A DNA stretch of 64,000 bases, from NCBI GenBank assembly GCA_004431415.1, contig QPMI01000049.1, forward strand, positions 124,001-188,000, read 5' to 3'. Within the stretch, counting starts at the first letter, position 1; the number at the start of each line of letters is the position of its first letter. Origin of the DNA: Cyanophora paradoxa (lineage: Eukaryota; Glaucocystophyceae; Cyanophorales; Cyanophoraceae). The notes under the pieces are model-generated. The model did not search any database and had not been told where the DNA came from. It saw nothing but the letters and a program-made list of their open reading frames with translations. A program made the position numbers and the translations under genes. Shown here piece after piece: positions 32,396 through 44,900 of the stretch.

Positions 32396-33081
32396 GGTTG
32401 CCGCAGCTCACGGCGTGGCACGCGCGAGCGCCCGCCCTGGTCTTGGCGCCAGGCGGGCCGCAACGCTCGAGCTGGCGCGTCCGGTCGGTCCTCGTGCTCT
32501 AGGCTCCGCGGCGAGGAGGGTAGGATGAGAGCCAGGCGGTTGCCGCTCGCATGACCGCGCACCGCAGCAGCTAATGGGCTGGCGCGTCGCGCATCAAATC
32601 ACATCGCAGATCGCCGTGCGCTGCCGCTGAAGGGAGCTTTAGTGCCTGAGGCATTGCATGCGGCAACTTTTCCACACGCTCAAGGGAGAGCAGAGCTAAA
32701 GGGACTCGAAGCTTAAGGGGCTAGTTCTGCAGGGGGGATTCGGCGGCGGCGGGGTACGGCCTTCAAAGTCTGGCGCAGATCGCGTTGCTTATAAGTTATA
32801 AGTAGGCGTGCCTATGGCATCCCGGCGTTGTTTTCGAGGAGCTCGAGCTCGTGCGCTCGAGCACATCTCAAGACCGCAGCCCAATAACTAACTGAGGGGC
32901 GCGCGCGCGCCCGGCCGCCCAGTGCTCGAGCTAAGCGCACGCGTACGGCGCATATGCGGACGGCGCGGAGGGGTGCAAAAGAAGAAGTCCATACATACTA
33001 AGTGCACACGTTAAAGGGAGCGAAGGGAGGTCCGCGGGGGCGGGGGAGGGGCGGCGGGGGTGCGGCGGCGCCTCCGGCCCC
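32396..33081. other. Intergenic region, ABC gene start / STRAP 3' end
   Basis: 686 bp including the ABC-gene promoter side. It contains (CG)n around 32897-32911 and GAGCTCGAGCTCGTGCGCTCGAGC around 32838. No gene is seen. Confidence 0.4.
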
Positions 33082-34773
33082 TCAGCCGCCGTTGGGGAGC
33101 CCGTTCGAGGGCGAATTGGAGTACGACCAGATGCGGATCGTGCCATCCAGGGAGCTGCGAAGAGTCAGGGTTAGGGGGCGGAAGCCGCTTTCGAATCCGC
33201 GTTCGCGTACCCCGAGGCGAAGGTGTCCTGCTTGGGGGAGATGCGGGTACAGTGGACGGGGCCGTGGTGGCCCTTCAGGCACTCTGCGGGGAGGGGGGTA
33301 TGAGATCGCGGGGCGCGAAGGGAAGGGTAAGGAGGGTACGCCGCGCACCGAGCTCCTTGCCCGACTCGAAATCCATGACGCGGACCCTGTGCGGGGCGGG
33401 GCGTTGGCAGGGGAAAGCGGGTAGAAGGGGGGAAACGAGCGGAGAGGGGTACCAGTTGTCCGTGCAGCCGGCGATGAAGCGCTTGTTGTCCGGGTGCAGA
33501 GCGACGGACTCGACGGGCGCTCCGATCGCGAAGCTCTTCACAGGCTCGAACCTGCGCGGGGACGATTCGAAAGCGCAGCGCAAGAAGGGGTACGGGGCAG
33601 CGCACGTCGCGATGGAGAAAAAGCCGGCCTCCTTGCCGCAGGCGGTGGCTATGTGCTTCCCGTCCTGGCTCAGCTCGATGCCTGCGGGCGGCCCCGTCGG
33701 CGCGCGAAGCGGCGGGTCGGGCGGGGAGCCGGGCCGCACTGGTGACCGGCGCCGGCGTATTCATGACCTTAATGACCTGCTTTGTCCGCACGTCGACGAC
33801 GCTGCGGCGAGCGTGAGCGGCCAGGCACGCGCGCCGCGAGCGCGAGCGAGCGCGGCGAGGGGCGCACTGGACGCCGCCGGCCTCCTGCAGGCCGACGAAC
33901 ACGAGGTTGTCGCTGTGCGCGGGACCCGCGAAGACGGCGGTCTTGATGATGTTGGGCAGGCCCTCGATCTGCGGCGCCGCGGCGGTCAGCGGTCACGATT
34001 TGATCTCCGTCATCGAAGACGGCGAGCGGCCGAGGGAAGGGGCGCGGCCAGCCCGGGGCGCTTCTAGAATGCAGGCGAGATGCGCAGATTATGGCCGCAT
34101 CGCCGGCGGCGACTCACCTTCAACACCTCGGCCTCGGGCTTAGTCACGTCCCAGAGGCGAAGGCACTTCTCGTGGCCGCCCGTCACGATGCGCGAACCAT
34201 CCTGATCGCGAAGGATTCAGAGAAAAGCAGCGCGGGCCGCGGGGACCGGCGTACGTGCTGGAAGTCGACCGCCTTCACGATGTGGCCATGCTTGAAACTG
34301 TGCATCTCCTCGCCCGAGATCGCGTTCCACAGCTTACTGCAGATGCTTTCAGCAACAAGTGCTATGCACATAACGCGCCGGATTAACGTACACGGTGAAG
34401 TCCGCCGACGCAGTTGCGGCATGCGTGGCAGGCGTATTCAGGCAGGCACTCCAGACCGCGCCCTTGTGGCCCTCGAACGTTCCGATCCAATCGCCTGTTT
34501 CACCGTTGCGGAGCATCGGCTTGCCATCTGCAAGGTCGCATCGCGGTCAGAGCGAGGATGGATCGCGCAGCGGGCGCCTGCCCAGCGCGCGGCGCCCGGA
34601 TCGCGTCGCCTTTGCGATCACGGTCGTGCCCCAGGCGCTCCTTATGAGAGCGACGCACCCAGGCATGCAGAGATCAAGAATATGCCATCCTCGGTCACGT
34701 TGGAGAACCGAATCTCGGGGATTGGCCGAGAGTGTCCACTGCACACCAAAGGCGGCTTCGTGCCCGACGCCAT
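33082..34773 (-). CDS. STRAP: STRAP/UNRIP WD40 protein, complete, 11 exons
   Basis: WD40-repeat protein. In animals STRAP/unrip works with the SMN complex in snRNP assembly and in TGF-beta signalling; the SMN role is the more likely one in a protist. The spliced product is 312 aa. It starts [20 protein letters not shown] and shows seven blades: [20 protein letters not shown] then [120 protein letters not shown] and [14 protein letters not shown]. Exons: 34659-34773, 34392-34527, 34255-34336, 34118-34201, 33868-33968, 33740-33801, 33606-33681, 33453-33551, 33349-33386, 33211-33283, 33082-33154 (939 nt, all phases agree). Intron 8 begins gtacccc. Confidence 0.95.
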
Positions 34774-35021
34774 CGAGGTTCAGACGCGGCGGCACCGACT
34801 GCAAAAAAACACGGGGGGGTGCGCTGTAAATCAGCGGGTCCGAATTTCTGCAAGCGGGTCGCGTCGGAGCGGCTCCGACCCTACGAGAACCATCTCTCGG
34901 ACAACTTGAATGTGCCAGCGGAGCGCCCCGCGCCTCGCGAACCCCAAGCTAAACCGGGCCCACGCCGCACTAGCACAGAGCGCCGCCCCGCCGAGCGCAA
35001 CCTAAGCTAAGCTACTCGGAG
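34774..35021. promoter_or_regulatory. Divergent promoter region, STRAP / coiled-coil gene
   Basis: 248 bp between opposed ATGs. It contains CGGGTCGCGTCGGAGCGGC. No core element is recognised. Confidence 0.35.
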
Positions 35022-36688
35022 ATGCCGGAAGCGCGCTCGGAAGGCACCCGGACCTCTGACAGCGACAGCGAGGGCAGCGGCTACGCTTCCGATGCAGCGA
35101 GCCCGCAAGCGGCGGTCTACCCGCAAGCAGAACAAGAAGAGGATGCAGAGGAGAGCCCAGTGGTGCTCCACCTAGCGCCGAGCCCGAGTGCGCAGCCGGC
35201 AGCAGCAGGGGGAACCGGCGCGGAGGAGGCGTATACCGAGGACGACGGGGAGAGCTCCATAGATCACCGCGACCTGGAGTGGAACGATATTCCTGAGTAC
35301 GGAGGCCCGTCCTCAGCGTACACACCCTCCGAGTCGGGCGCGAGCTTCTCGGCGACCGCCCGCGCCTCGGCCTCCGCCTCCGCCTCGGCGGCGCGGGCGG
35401 CGGCCCGCGGGCCGGCACAAGAGCTCCTGGCGCTGCGCGCCGAGCGCGAGCTGCTGCTTGCCGAGATGCGGGAGGACCTGCGGCGCGCGAAGTACAAGCC
35501 GAGCACGCAGCAGTCGGCGCCGCACCTGCGGCCGCCTCCGGCGATCGGCCCCGTGCGGGTCTCCTCGCGCGCATCGAACAACCGCAGCTACCTGCAGGAG
35601 CTCGACAGCCGCGTGGACGATTCCGTCGCGGGGGCCGTACGCGCCCTCGCCGCCGGGCCGCGCACCCCGGAGCGCTCGCGCCTGCAGCACGGCTCCCAGC
35701 TGCACGCCAGTGCCCCCACCCTCGTGCGTACCCCTGCCCCCTCTCATCGCTCAGATCCGAGCTTATGCACGCGGCACGCCCCGCAGCCCCGCGCCTCTGT
35801 TGTCTCCCCCTACGCCCAGCCGCAGGCCCTGCCCCGCTCGCAGCCCTCCTCCTCCTCCGCCTCCTCCTCCCCGCCCCCCCGACCCTCCCGAGGCATCTCC
35901 CTCGAGCGCCCCGTCACGACCGGAGCCGTGCTTCCTCTACCCCCCCCCTCCTCCCCCCAAAAAGCTTTCTCATACCCCCCCCTCCGCCAGATGCGGGCGC
36001 TGGACGTGACGCGCTCGGCGGCGCTGCTGCCCGTCGAGTACGGGGACGCGCTGCAGAACCTGAGGCGGGAGGACACGCGCGCCGAGGCGGCCGCCGCCGA
36101 CTTCGAGGCACTCGAGCGACGCTCCCTCGCCCTCCGTGCGCGCCTCGAGGATCTAGAACGCTCCCACTCGGATTCGAACCCGGAATGTACGTCTGACCCC
36201 TCTTCTCCAGAGGAGGGGCGGGTCGCGCCCCGCGTGATCACGGAGGTAACCGCCAAGCGGACGCGGCTCGCCGCCAGCAAGTGCGAGGCCATGAAGGTGC
36301 TCAGATCAGATGAGTCTGACCGCCCCCGCCCCGTCGGCTGAGCCCGCTTGCCTTCGGGCAGGCCGCGGCGGTGGAGCGGATCCGGGCGGCCAACGCGGTG
36401 CGGCAGCGCCTGGCGAGCGAACGAAGGGCCACGAGCGAGGCCCAGTGGGACCTGCGCGGCCGCGCCCCCGCCGTCTTCCACCGCACCCCCTACGGCCGCT
36501 TCGCCCCTCCCCCGTGCGCTAGCCCGGCCCCCTTCCTTCCCTCCCGGCCTCTGAGCGAGCGCCCCCACAGCGTCCCCGCCCCGAAGAAGGTGCTGGAGCT
36601 GAGCCGGCTCTCGCTGGACCCCCACTACGAGGCGCCCCGCGCCCCCGTCTTCAAGGAGCGCACCGACTGGAGCCGCGGCCACCTCTAA
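35022..36688 (+). CDS. Hypothetical acidic/coiled-coil protein
   Basis: I do not recognise a family. From the ATG at 35022: an acidic Ser-rich head (TSDSDSEGSGYASDAAS), DHRDLEWNDIPEYGGPSSAY, an Ala/Ser run, a predicted coiled coil (QELLALRAERELLLAEMRED then LRRAKY), SYLQELDSRVDDSVAGAVRA, then after an intron with donor gtacccctgcc (about 35728-35990) MRALDVTRSAALLPVEYGDA and a second coiled coil (FEALERRSLALRARLEDLER). A third segment starts about 36365 (AAVERIRAANAVRQRLASER) and ends KERTDWSRGHL at the stop 36686-36688. At least two introns are present. The long helices and the neighbouring ciliary genes fit a cytoskeletal role, which is a guess. Confidence 0.6.
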
Positions 36689-37064
36689 GGCGGGCCCACG
36701 CGCGACTTTCCCCCTTCACCCCCCGTCTCCGCCCCCTTTCGCTGCTTCATCCCCCATCTCCGCCCCCTCAGGGCCATTCGCTGCTTTTATTCCGCCTGTA
36801 TACGTAAATTATACCTGCAGCCAGCTAGCGGTGCTTTGCATCGCGCCATCGAGCTCGCCCGTCCGACGTTCTTCGTCCCTCCGAACTCGTGCCACGCGCA
36901 AGAAAGATCTGAAGGCGGCTATTGCGTGGAATCAACGGACTCCGGGAATCTCAATTCACTGCAAAGGAAGAATATCTATCTATCTAGTACGTACAAGACC
37001 CCGGTTTGGGGGGGCGCGCGGCTTTGAAAAAGAAGGAACATCCTGCCTACAGCTCTCCACCGGG
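36689..37064. other. Intergenic region between convergent genes
   Basis: 376 bp. Two near-repeats of CCCCxTCTCCGCCCCCT (about 36721 and 36753) follow the coiled-coil gene's stop, then AT-richer sequence. No gene is seen. Confidence 0.4.
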
Positions 37065-38650
37065 CTACGCTGTTACAGGCGCCGCGGGAGGGGCCGCCTG
37101 TTGCTCGGCTGCTGGTGCTGCGTGCGCTGGCCGCGCGGGGTGGTGGTGCCTCTTCGTGCCCGGGGAGACGCCCGGCGAGTTCTGCGCGTAGGGCGCGCCG
37201 GGCGGGGGCCTCCTGGGCGTGCCCTCATCCTGCGGCTGCTGCTGCCGCCTCGCCTGCTCCGCGTGCATCGCCTGCGCCTTGCGCCCGCCATACAGGCCCT
37301 TGTGCATGCCGTAGAACCGGTCCTCCGGGTCCGACCCGGGCGGGTCCGGCGGGAGCGCCCTGTGCTCGTCCGGCGGCACGTAAGCCTTGATGCTCGGCTT
37401 GAAGGGGTGCGGCGGCCTGCGCGCCCTCCGAGTGAGCGGAGCGGGCGGGCGAGAGGGCGCCTTTCCTGAGCACCTTCGCTGGCGCTCGGCCTCCTCCTCC
37501 TTGGCCCGCATGCGCTCGAGCTCGTCGTAGTAGAGCCGCTCGCAGTAGCTGCGCCGGTCCTTCGCCTTGAAGCGCGTCGCCCGCGCCACCGACTGCCGCG
37601 GCGTCGGCGTCGGCGTCGTCGAGCCGCCCCTCCGCGGCGGCGGCTGCGGCGCGTGCTCGTCCGCCCCGCCCCGCGCCGCCCCGGGCTCGCTCCGGCTCGA
37701 CGTCGCCCCCGCGCTCACGGCCGCGTGGTACGCCTTCTCGGGGTCCGTCTCGTGCCCGTTTGCGGCCTGCTCGCCGCCCTCCTCGTCCCCGTCGGCCTGC
37801 CACCGCGCGACGAACGCCTGCGACGCCTTGCTGATCTTGGGCAGGAACGAGCACGCCTCCATCAGCTTCTGCATCCTCTGCGGGGCGCGCCTCAGCGGAC
37901 GCGCGCGCGCGCCGGGGCGCGAGGGCGCGGCGCCGCACCTCCTCGCGCAGGTGGTTCAGCTTCTCCTGCTTCTTCTGCTGGTACTCGAGCTCCGCCTGGT
38001 ACAGCCGCGCGCCGTACGGGCCCTCCCCCGGCCGCTCCACTGACCTCGACGCGCGCGGGCTGCGCGGGCAGGCGCCGTCGGCGGGCGCGCCAGCAAGCCT
38101 GGGACGCCCGGGGGCACCTGATCTGGGGCGCGAATGTGAAGTTGGCCTCCTCGTAGTGTCTCCTGCCCTTCCCCTCCGGCCGCGGCGCCTCCGGCGGGTG
38201 CGGCGTCTTCGGCGGCAGCTTCCCCCCGTTCTTCTCGCTTAGCTGCAGCGGGGCGCGGGCGGACGTCAGTTGCCGGCCACAGCTGGCCACGGGACCCGCA
38301 TGACGCACTGCGCCCTCCAGCTTCCGCAGCTGCTTCTTCAGGAGCTTGATCTGGGTGTCCTTGTCGATCACCGTGATCCTTAGCATCTCAATCTCGTGGT
38401 CCCGCTCCAGCAGGGCGCGCCGCAGCCGCGAGACCTGCTCTGTCGGATCATCCTCCGGTTCGGCCGGTATGTCGCTCTCTATGTCCAGCCCCGTGAGGAA
38501 CGTGGACTGCGGCTGCTGCTCTGCCTGCGCGACGCTGCTGACAAGCTCCTCCAGAGCGTCGAGGACCACCTCCTCGATGTCCCCGTCGCCCTCTGTGACA
38601 TGATTATGCTCTAATAGCTCTTTCGTTGATAGGCTGCTTAGAGCCACCAT
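37065..38650 (-). CDS. Hypothetical protein with FxPxI...RLY repeats and coiled coil; likely ciliary/cytoskeletal
   Basis: Starts MVALSSLSTKELLEHNHVTE. An acidic region precedes a leucine-zipper-like coiled coil (RRALLERDHEIEMLRITVID then KDTQIKLLKKQLRKLEG). Three copies of a loose motif follow: FTFAPQI ... GARLYQAELEYQQKKQEKLN; CSFLPKISKASQAFVARW ... SYCERLYYDELERMRAKEEE; and HPFKPSIKAYVPPD. This 'F.P.I then RLY.(D/A)' pattern is common in large protist cytoskeletal proteins, though I cannot name a family. The C-terminus is Gln/Pro/His-rich and ends at 37065. At least three introns interrupt it (near 38255-38310, 38040-38125 and 37880-37925, with one near 37430-37470). It is head-to-head with the dynein heavy chain (267 bp), which supports a ciliary role. 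Confidence 0.62.
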
Positions 38651-38917
38651 CGTCTGGCTCGCTGCGTTGCAACTCGCTTAGTTTGGCTTGCCCGGGTACA
38701 GTCGTGTAAGAGTGCAAGACGAGTTGGGCGCCCAGAGATCAGGCAGCAGAGACCCGCAGTGCATGAGCAGACAGACACGCTAGCTTGGCATCTGCGCGGA
38801 GTCACTGTGCCGGCGCCTAGGCCCGGCCGGTAGGCGGCAGGGTGCGGCTTGCACGGCCCCGCTAGCTGCGCGTTGCCTGGGCTCGTTTCCTGACTGTTCG
38901 AGCGGTGCATTGTGCAG
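38651..38917. promoter_or_regulatory. Divergent promoter region, FxPxI protein / dynein heavy chain
   Basis: 267 bp. The right end (CTGAC at about 38891, then GTGCATTGTGCAG before the ATG at 38918) looks like an intron 3' end. The dynein transcript therefore probably has an upstream 5'-UTR or coding exon here. Confidence 0.4.
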
Positions 38918-41900
38918 ATGAGGCTCATCGATGATACCCGCATCCAGTGGATCGAGGAGAAGACATGCGCGGGCCTCGAGGTAAAGCGGGAGGCGTTCCG
39001 CTCCTTTCTGGAGCGGGACAACGAGGTGTACGGGCAGCAGCTGAAAGACTTCATCAACAACAACATCGCGGAGACCGCCGTACTCTTCTACACCGTGGAA
39101 GAGGAGGTGATGGTCGACGTTGAGGAAGAAGTCGATGCGCCGCCCACGCCGCCGCGCGAGCGAGGAGAAGGCGAGGACGGGCAGCTGGTGGATGGCCAGG
39201 AGGGCGCTCCGCCGGCGGAAGGAGGCGAGTCGAGCTCGCCAGCACCCCCACAGGAAGGCGAGGAGCCGAAGCCAGCAGCGGAGGGGGAGGCGCAGGCAGC
39301 GCCTCCCACGGCGAGCACGCCGCAGCCTCCAGCCGAAGGCGAGGCCGCACCGCCTGCGGAAGGCGAGGCGAAGCCCGCGGAGGGCGAAGCCGCTCCTGCC
39401 GCGGAAGGCGAGGCGAAGCCCGCAGAGGGCGAGGCCGCCCCCGCTCCCGCCGATGGCGAGGCCAAGCCGGCGGAGGGCGAGGCCGCTCCCGCTCCCGCCG
39501 AGGGCGAGGCGGTGGAGGGCGAGGAGGGCGCCGAGGCCGTCGAGGTCCGCCGCGCCGCGCCGCTCGCCCGCTTCCTCTAGCTAACCCTGCCGCAGGCGCC
39601 GCCGCCGCCGCGCCGGAAGATCAAGCAGATCGTGCAGGTGAAGGTCCTGCAGCAGAAGCTCATCATGTGCCTCCAGCAGCTGCCGGAGAACGTGGCCGAG
39701 CTCCGCGCGATGTACATAGTTAGGAACGCGAGCGAGCCCGTGCCCATCCCAAACAGCGACGACCCTGAGAGTGCGCGCCCCGCCCCCTCTTCCTTTTCCG
39801 CTCCTTATTCCGGCCGGCCCGAGCAGCGGTCGACAAGATCCTGTCCGCCGCGATCGACTACGGCCTCCTGGCCGGCCACTCCCTCGTCATGCTCGAGCAG
39901 GTCGGCTCCGCTCCCGCTTCCTTCCCCCGTCTTCTCCTCTCGATTCGCCGGGCGCTGAGCGGCGGCACAGGTCATCTCCGAGGTCTTCCTGCCGCTGCTC
40001 TCCTCGATCCACTCGACGAAGAGCGCGAAAGACCTGCAGGCGGCGGCGCTGCCGCCGGTCGCCTCCCCGGGCGGCGGCAACGCGCCGCCCCCGGGCGAGC
40101 AGCAGGTCCACATCTCCGACTCGCTAAGAGGAGAGTTCCTCGGGAGTGCGCCCCGCCCCGCCCCGCCCCGCCCCGCCGCCCGCGCCCCGCCGCCCGCGCC
40201 CCGCCCGCCGACCCGCCCGCCTGACGGCCCTCGTCGCAGACCTGCAGAAGTTCGCGTCGCAGATCACGCACGCGATCCAGCAGGTGAACGGCGACGTGCG
40301 GCTGAACATCCCGAACATCGTGATCGACAAGCCGAGCGACTACCGCGACAACGAGGAGATGGTCGCCGAGCTCGAGAAGGCCCTCGAGGAGTGGACGCCC
40401 GCCATCGCCTCGGTCATCGAGCAGCAGCTCCAGAAGAAGCCCCTGGGCAAGGTCCGCCTGGCTACCGGGCCGCCCCGCCCGGGCGCGTCGTCCGACCCGG
40501 CGTGCCTGCGCCCGCAGGGCCCGCTGGCCGAGATCGAGTTCTGGCGGGACCGCAACGCGGCGCTCTCGACGCTGTACGAGCAGCTGAACCTGCCGAACGT
40601 CAAGAAGATGCTCGAGGTCGGCCCCGCCGCCCCCCACGCCCCAGCCCGCGTGAACCGCCGCCGCCGTTTCCTGACCGGCGGCCCCGGCCTCGCCCGCAGG
40701 TGCTGGAGATGAACGACTCGCAGCTGCTGCCGGGCTTCAAGTACCAGATGGGCGAGCTCATGAAGTACTACATCGAGGCCAAGGACAACGTGAAGTTCCT
40801 GACGACGCTCGAGCGGCACTTCAAGAACATCTCGGGGGGCAACCTGACGATCATCATGGACACGCTGCCCTCCATGATGAACGCCATCCGCATGGTGTGG
40901 ATTATCTCCCGCCACTACAACACCGACGAGCGGATGGTACCCCTCATGGAGCGCATCGCCGACGACATCGCCGACAAGGCCCGCCCCGCCCCGCCGCACT
41001 ATGAACCCGGCCGGCCTGGCTGACGCTTCTTCTCGTCGCGTGCGTGCAGGTGGCGGCGCAGATCAACGTGCGCGCGATCTTCAAGCAGCGGCCCGTGGAC
41101 GCGATGAAGCGCATCGCCGAGGGCCGCCAGACCCTCGAGAAGTGGAAGGACGTGCGCGCCGCCCCTCCCCCCGCCCCACGCCCCACGCCCCGCCCCACGC
41201 GCCGCGCCCCAAGCCCCGTCGCCCCCGGCGGCCCGCGCCTCACGCCCCGCGCCCCCGCTGCTGCGCAGACGTACTTCGCTGTGCGCGAGAAGATCGAGCA
41301 GTCGGGGCGCGACCAGCGCTGGGAGTTCGACAAGAAGCGGCTCTTCGACCGGACGAGCTACATGAGCGCGCGCTGCGCCGACCTCTACGAGGTGGCCCAG
41401 GTCCTCGACCACTTCCAGAACATTCTCGGGCAGGAGCTCAAGGGTGCGCCGCCCGCCCCGCCCCGCCCCGCCCCGCCCCGCGCGCCCCGCGCCTCACGCT
41501 CGCCCGCTCGCTCGCAGCGGTGACGGGCGACGCGCTGGGGATCGACGAGGTGATGCGGCGCGTGGAGCAGCTGGTCGTGCCGCTCGAGAACGTCCCCTTC
41601 GACATCTTCGACAAGCGGTACCAGCCGAACTGGGAGGCCCAGATGTCCAAGTTCAACGACAACGTGGCGCTCATCGAGGACATGACCAAGTCGTTCATCA
41701 ACGCCTCCTTCAAGAAGCTGCGCTCCGCCGAGGGCGCCTTCGAGCTGCTCCAGAACTTCAAGAACATCCAGAGCCGCGACGCCATCAACAAGCAGATGAT
41801 GGAGAAGTTCACCGACATCCTCATCCAGTACTCCAAGGAGGTGCGACCCGATCCGGCCCCAACGCCTCCAGTCGAAGCCGGCTGACTCCGCCCGGCCCCG

Positions 41901-44900
41901 CAGGTCGACATGGTGAAGGAGATCTTCGAGGCGCACCGGGACAAGCCGCCCGTCACGAAGAACCAGCCGCCGATCGCCGGCGCCATCTCCTGGTCCCGTT
42001 CCCTCTTCTACCGCATCAAGAAGACCATCATCCGCTTCCAGGAGATGGAGGGTGCGCGCCCGCGGCGCCGCGCCGCCCGGCGCTGCCGCTGCGGCGTCGC
42101 TGACGGCGCCGCGCGCAGATATGATGGCGAGCGAGGAGGGCAAGGCGGTGACGAAGAAGTACATCGCGGTCGCGAAGGCGATGAAGGAGTACGAGACGAA
42201 GCTCTTCAACGAGTGGAAGACGGACGTGGACCAGACGGCGATGGTGCACCTCAAGGCGGCGCTGCTCCGCCGCGAGGCCGAGGGCCGCTTCGTCGTCAAC
42301 TTCCACCCCGACCTCACGCGCCTCATCCGGGAGACCAAGTACCTGGACCGCATGGGCTTCGCGGTCCCCGAGACGGCGCTCAACGTGACGCTCCAGGAGG
42401 AGAAGTACCACCAGCACGTCGAGGGCCTCAAGGTCATGCTCGAGAACTACCACACGGTCGTCTCGCACCTGGCGCCGGCGGAGCGGAAGCTGCTCTCACG
42501 CAAGGTCAAGGACCTGCAGGACAAGACGCTGCACCAGGGCGAGACGCCGCTCAACTGGAACTCGCTCGGCATCGCCGACTTCATCCTCAACTGCAACAAG
42601 GCGATCAACGACTTCCACCAGATGGTGAACCAGATCCAGAAGAACGCGGCGAACATCCAGATGGTCGTCGACACGATGGCGGAGGCGGAGCTCGTCAAGT
42701 CGGCCAACGCGGCCGGCGGCAGCGCCGAGCCGCTGGACGTGCAGGAGCTCTTCGACGAGATGGAGAAGAACCGCAACGAGGTCGTCGACGCCCTCTTCAA
42801 GAAGTACCAGACCATCGGCCCGCTGCTCGGCAAGATCGAGGAGCAGGTCGCCAGCACGAACAGCGGCAAGAGCGAGCAGATGCGGGACTACTACCTCCAC
42901 TGGGAGCGCAAGCTCTTCCGCGCCCTCACGCAGATGGTCGCCAGCGGCCTCCAGTCCTTCTACAAGATGGTCCACGCCAAACGCGGCGAGACGCGCATCC
43001 CGCCCCTCTTCAAGGTCACCGCCTCCCTCTCGGCCCCCGAGGTGCGACGTGGCTCCTCGTGCCGAACCTCGCCCCGCTCTCCGGTCGGCTGAGCCGCCGC
43101 CGCCGGGCAGGTTATTACTTCCCCCTCGGACCCGGAGATCCAGAAGATCATGACCAAGTTCACGAAGAACATCGTGGAGAGCTCGAAGCGATTCGTGCGG
43201 TGGAAGAACGGGTCGTGCCTGCCGTGCCCGCCGCAGCAGCTGCCCGACGAGGACGAGCCCTTCGTCTTCTCCTTCTACCCCGACATCCAGCAGAACCCCT
43301 CCATCGTCAAGATGCTCCTCACCCTCAACCACGTCATCCAGAAGGCCTTCTCCGCCCTCAAAAAGTATCTCGACTCCTGGCGCAAGCACGACTCCCTCTG
43401 GAAGATGGACAAGAACCAGACCGTGCGCGGAATCAAACCCTCGACCCCCCTCGCCTCCGCTCGCGCCGCGTCTGGCTGACGGCGGCCGCGCAGATCGACA
43501 AGTTCGTGCAGAAGGACCCGCAGAAGAACCCGTCGGTGGTGGCCTTCGACGCCAAGCTGGCGTACTACGCCAAGTTCGCGCGGGAGGTCATGAACATGCC
43601 GGGGGAGACGGACGTCGCCTTCATCCGCGTCTCCATCTACCCGCTGCAGGCCGCCATCAAGTCCGAGGCGGACACGTGGTGCCAGGTCCTCGGCAAGGTC
43701 CTCAACGAGGGCGTCCGCACCCGCCTGCACGCGCTCGAGGACCGCATCGGGCGGCTCAACGAGAACCTGCACCGGTCGCCGAGCACGCTGGAGGACCTCA
43801 AGTTCGTGCTCAAGGTCATCGAGGAGATCGTCTCGAGCTCGATGGACACGGAGATCGAGTACGTGGACATCGAGGAGCGGTACCGGACGATGCGCCTGTA
43901 CGGCATCGAGGTGGCGGACCCCGAGGAGGTCCGCCTCGCCGACTCGATCCGCGCCAACTGGGAGGGCCTCGTCGCCGAGGCCCGCCGCGTCGACGAGGAG
44001 CTCATCCCCGTCAAGGACCAGTTCCGCGAGGTCACCATCAAGCAGGTCCGACCCGCTTTCTCCCCGAGCGGTTGCGCGGCGCCGTCGTCCTGACCCGTTT
44101 CTCTCTCTCAGGTCCGGGACTTCTCGATCTCGCTGGGCGTGCTGCTCCGGCAGTTCCAGGAGACGGGCCCCGGCGTGGCCGGCATCGACATGGACCACGG
44201 CCTGGAGCTGATGACCAAGTACCAGAACGAGCTCCTCACGCGCAACAAGGCCCGCGAGGAGCTGGTCATGGCCGAGAAGCTCTTCGACCTGCCCATCACG
44301 TCGTACCCGGACCTCGTCCACCTCGAGACCGAGATGCGGAACCTGGACGGCATCTACAAGCTGTACGCCGACGTGAAGGAGAACATCAAGAGCTGGTCGG
44401 GCATGCTCTGGGCGGAGCTCGACATCAGCGTCCTCAACAAGGGCATGGAGGCCCTCGTGCTCCGGCTGCGCAAGCTGCCCAAGGAGGTCCGCGCCATGTC
44501 GGTCTACAAGCAGGTCGAGGAGAAGATCAACGGCTTCAAGGAGTCGGTCCCGCTCATCGAGAACCTGAAGAACGACGCGCTGCGCGAGCGCCACTGGAAG
44601 CGGCTCATGAACGAGACGGGCCAGACCTTCGAGATGAACCCGAAGACGTTCACGCTGGAGAACCTCTTTGCGATGCACCTCAACAAGTACGCCGACATCA
44701 TCGCGGACATCACGACGTGCGCCTCGAAGGAGCTCCAGATCGAGTCGGGCATCAAGAACGTGGAGGACACGTGGAAGGCGATGAAGTTCGAGCTCTTCCG
44801 CTACATCAAGGGCACCGAGGACCGCGGCAACATCCTCAAGGTCCGATCCGCTCTCCGCCGAGCGCGTCGCCGTTTCCAACGCTGACTTCCGTTCCTTCCG

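Noticed and set aside
36168-36186. tRNA-like B-box (GGTTCGAATCC on the minus strand)
   Set aside because: The flanking bases do not form a T-stem and no A-box or acceptor stem is present. It lies inside or next to the coiled-coil gene's exon.
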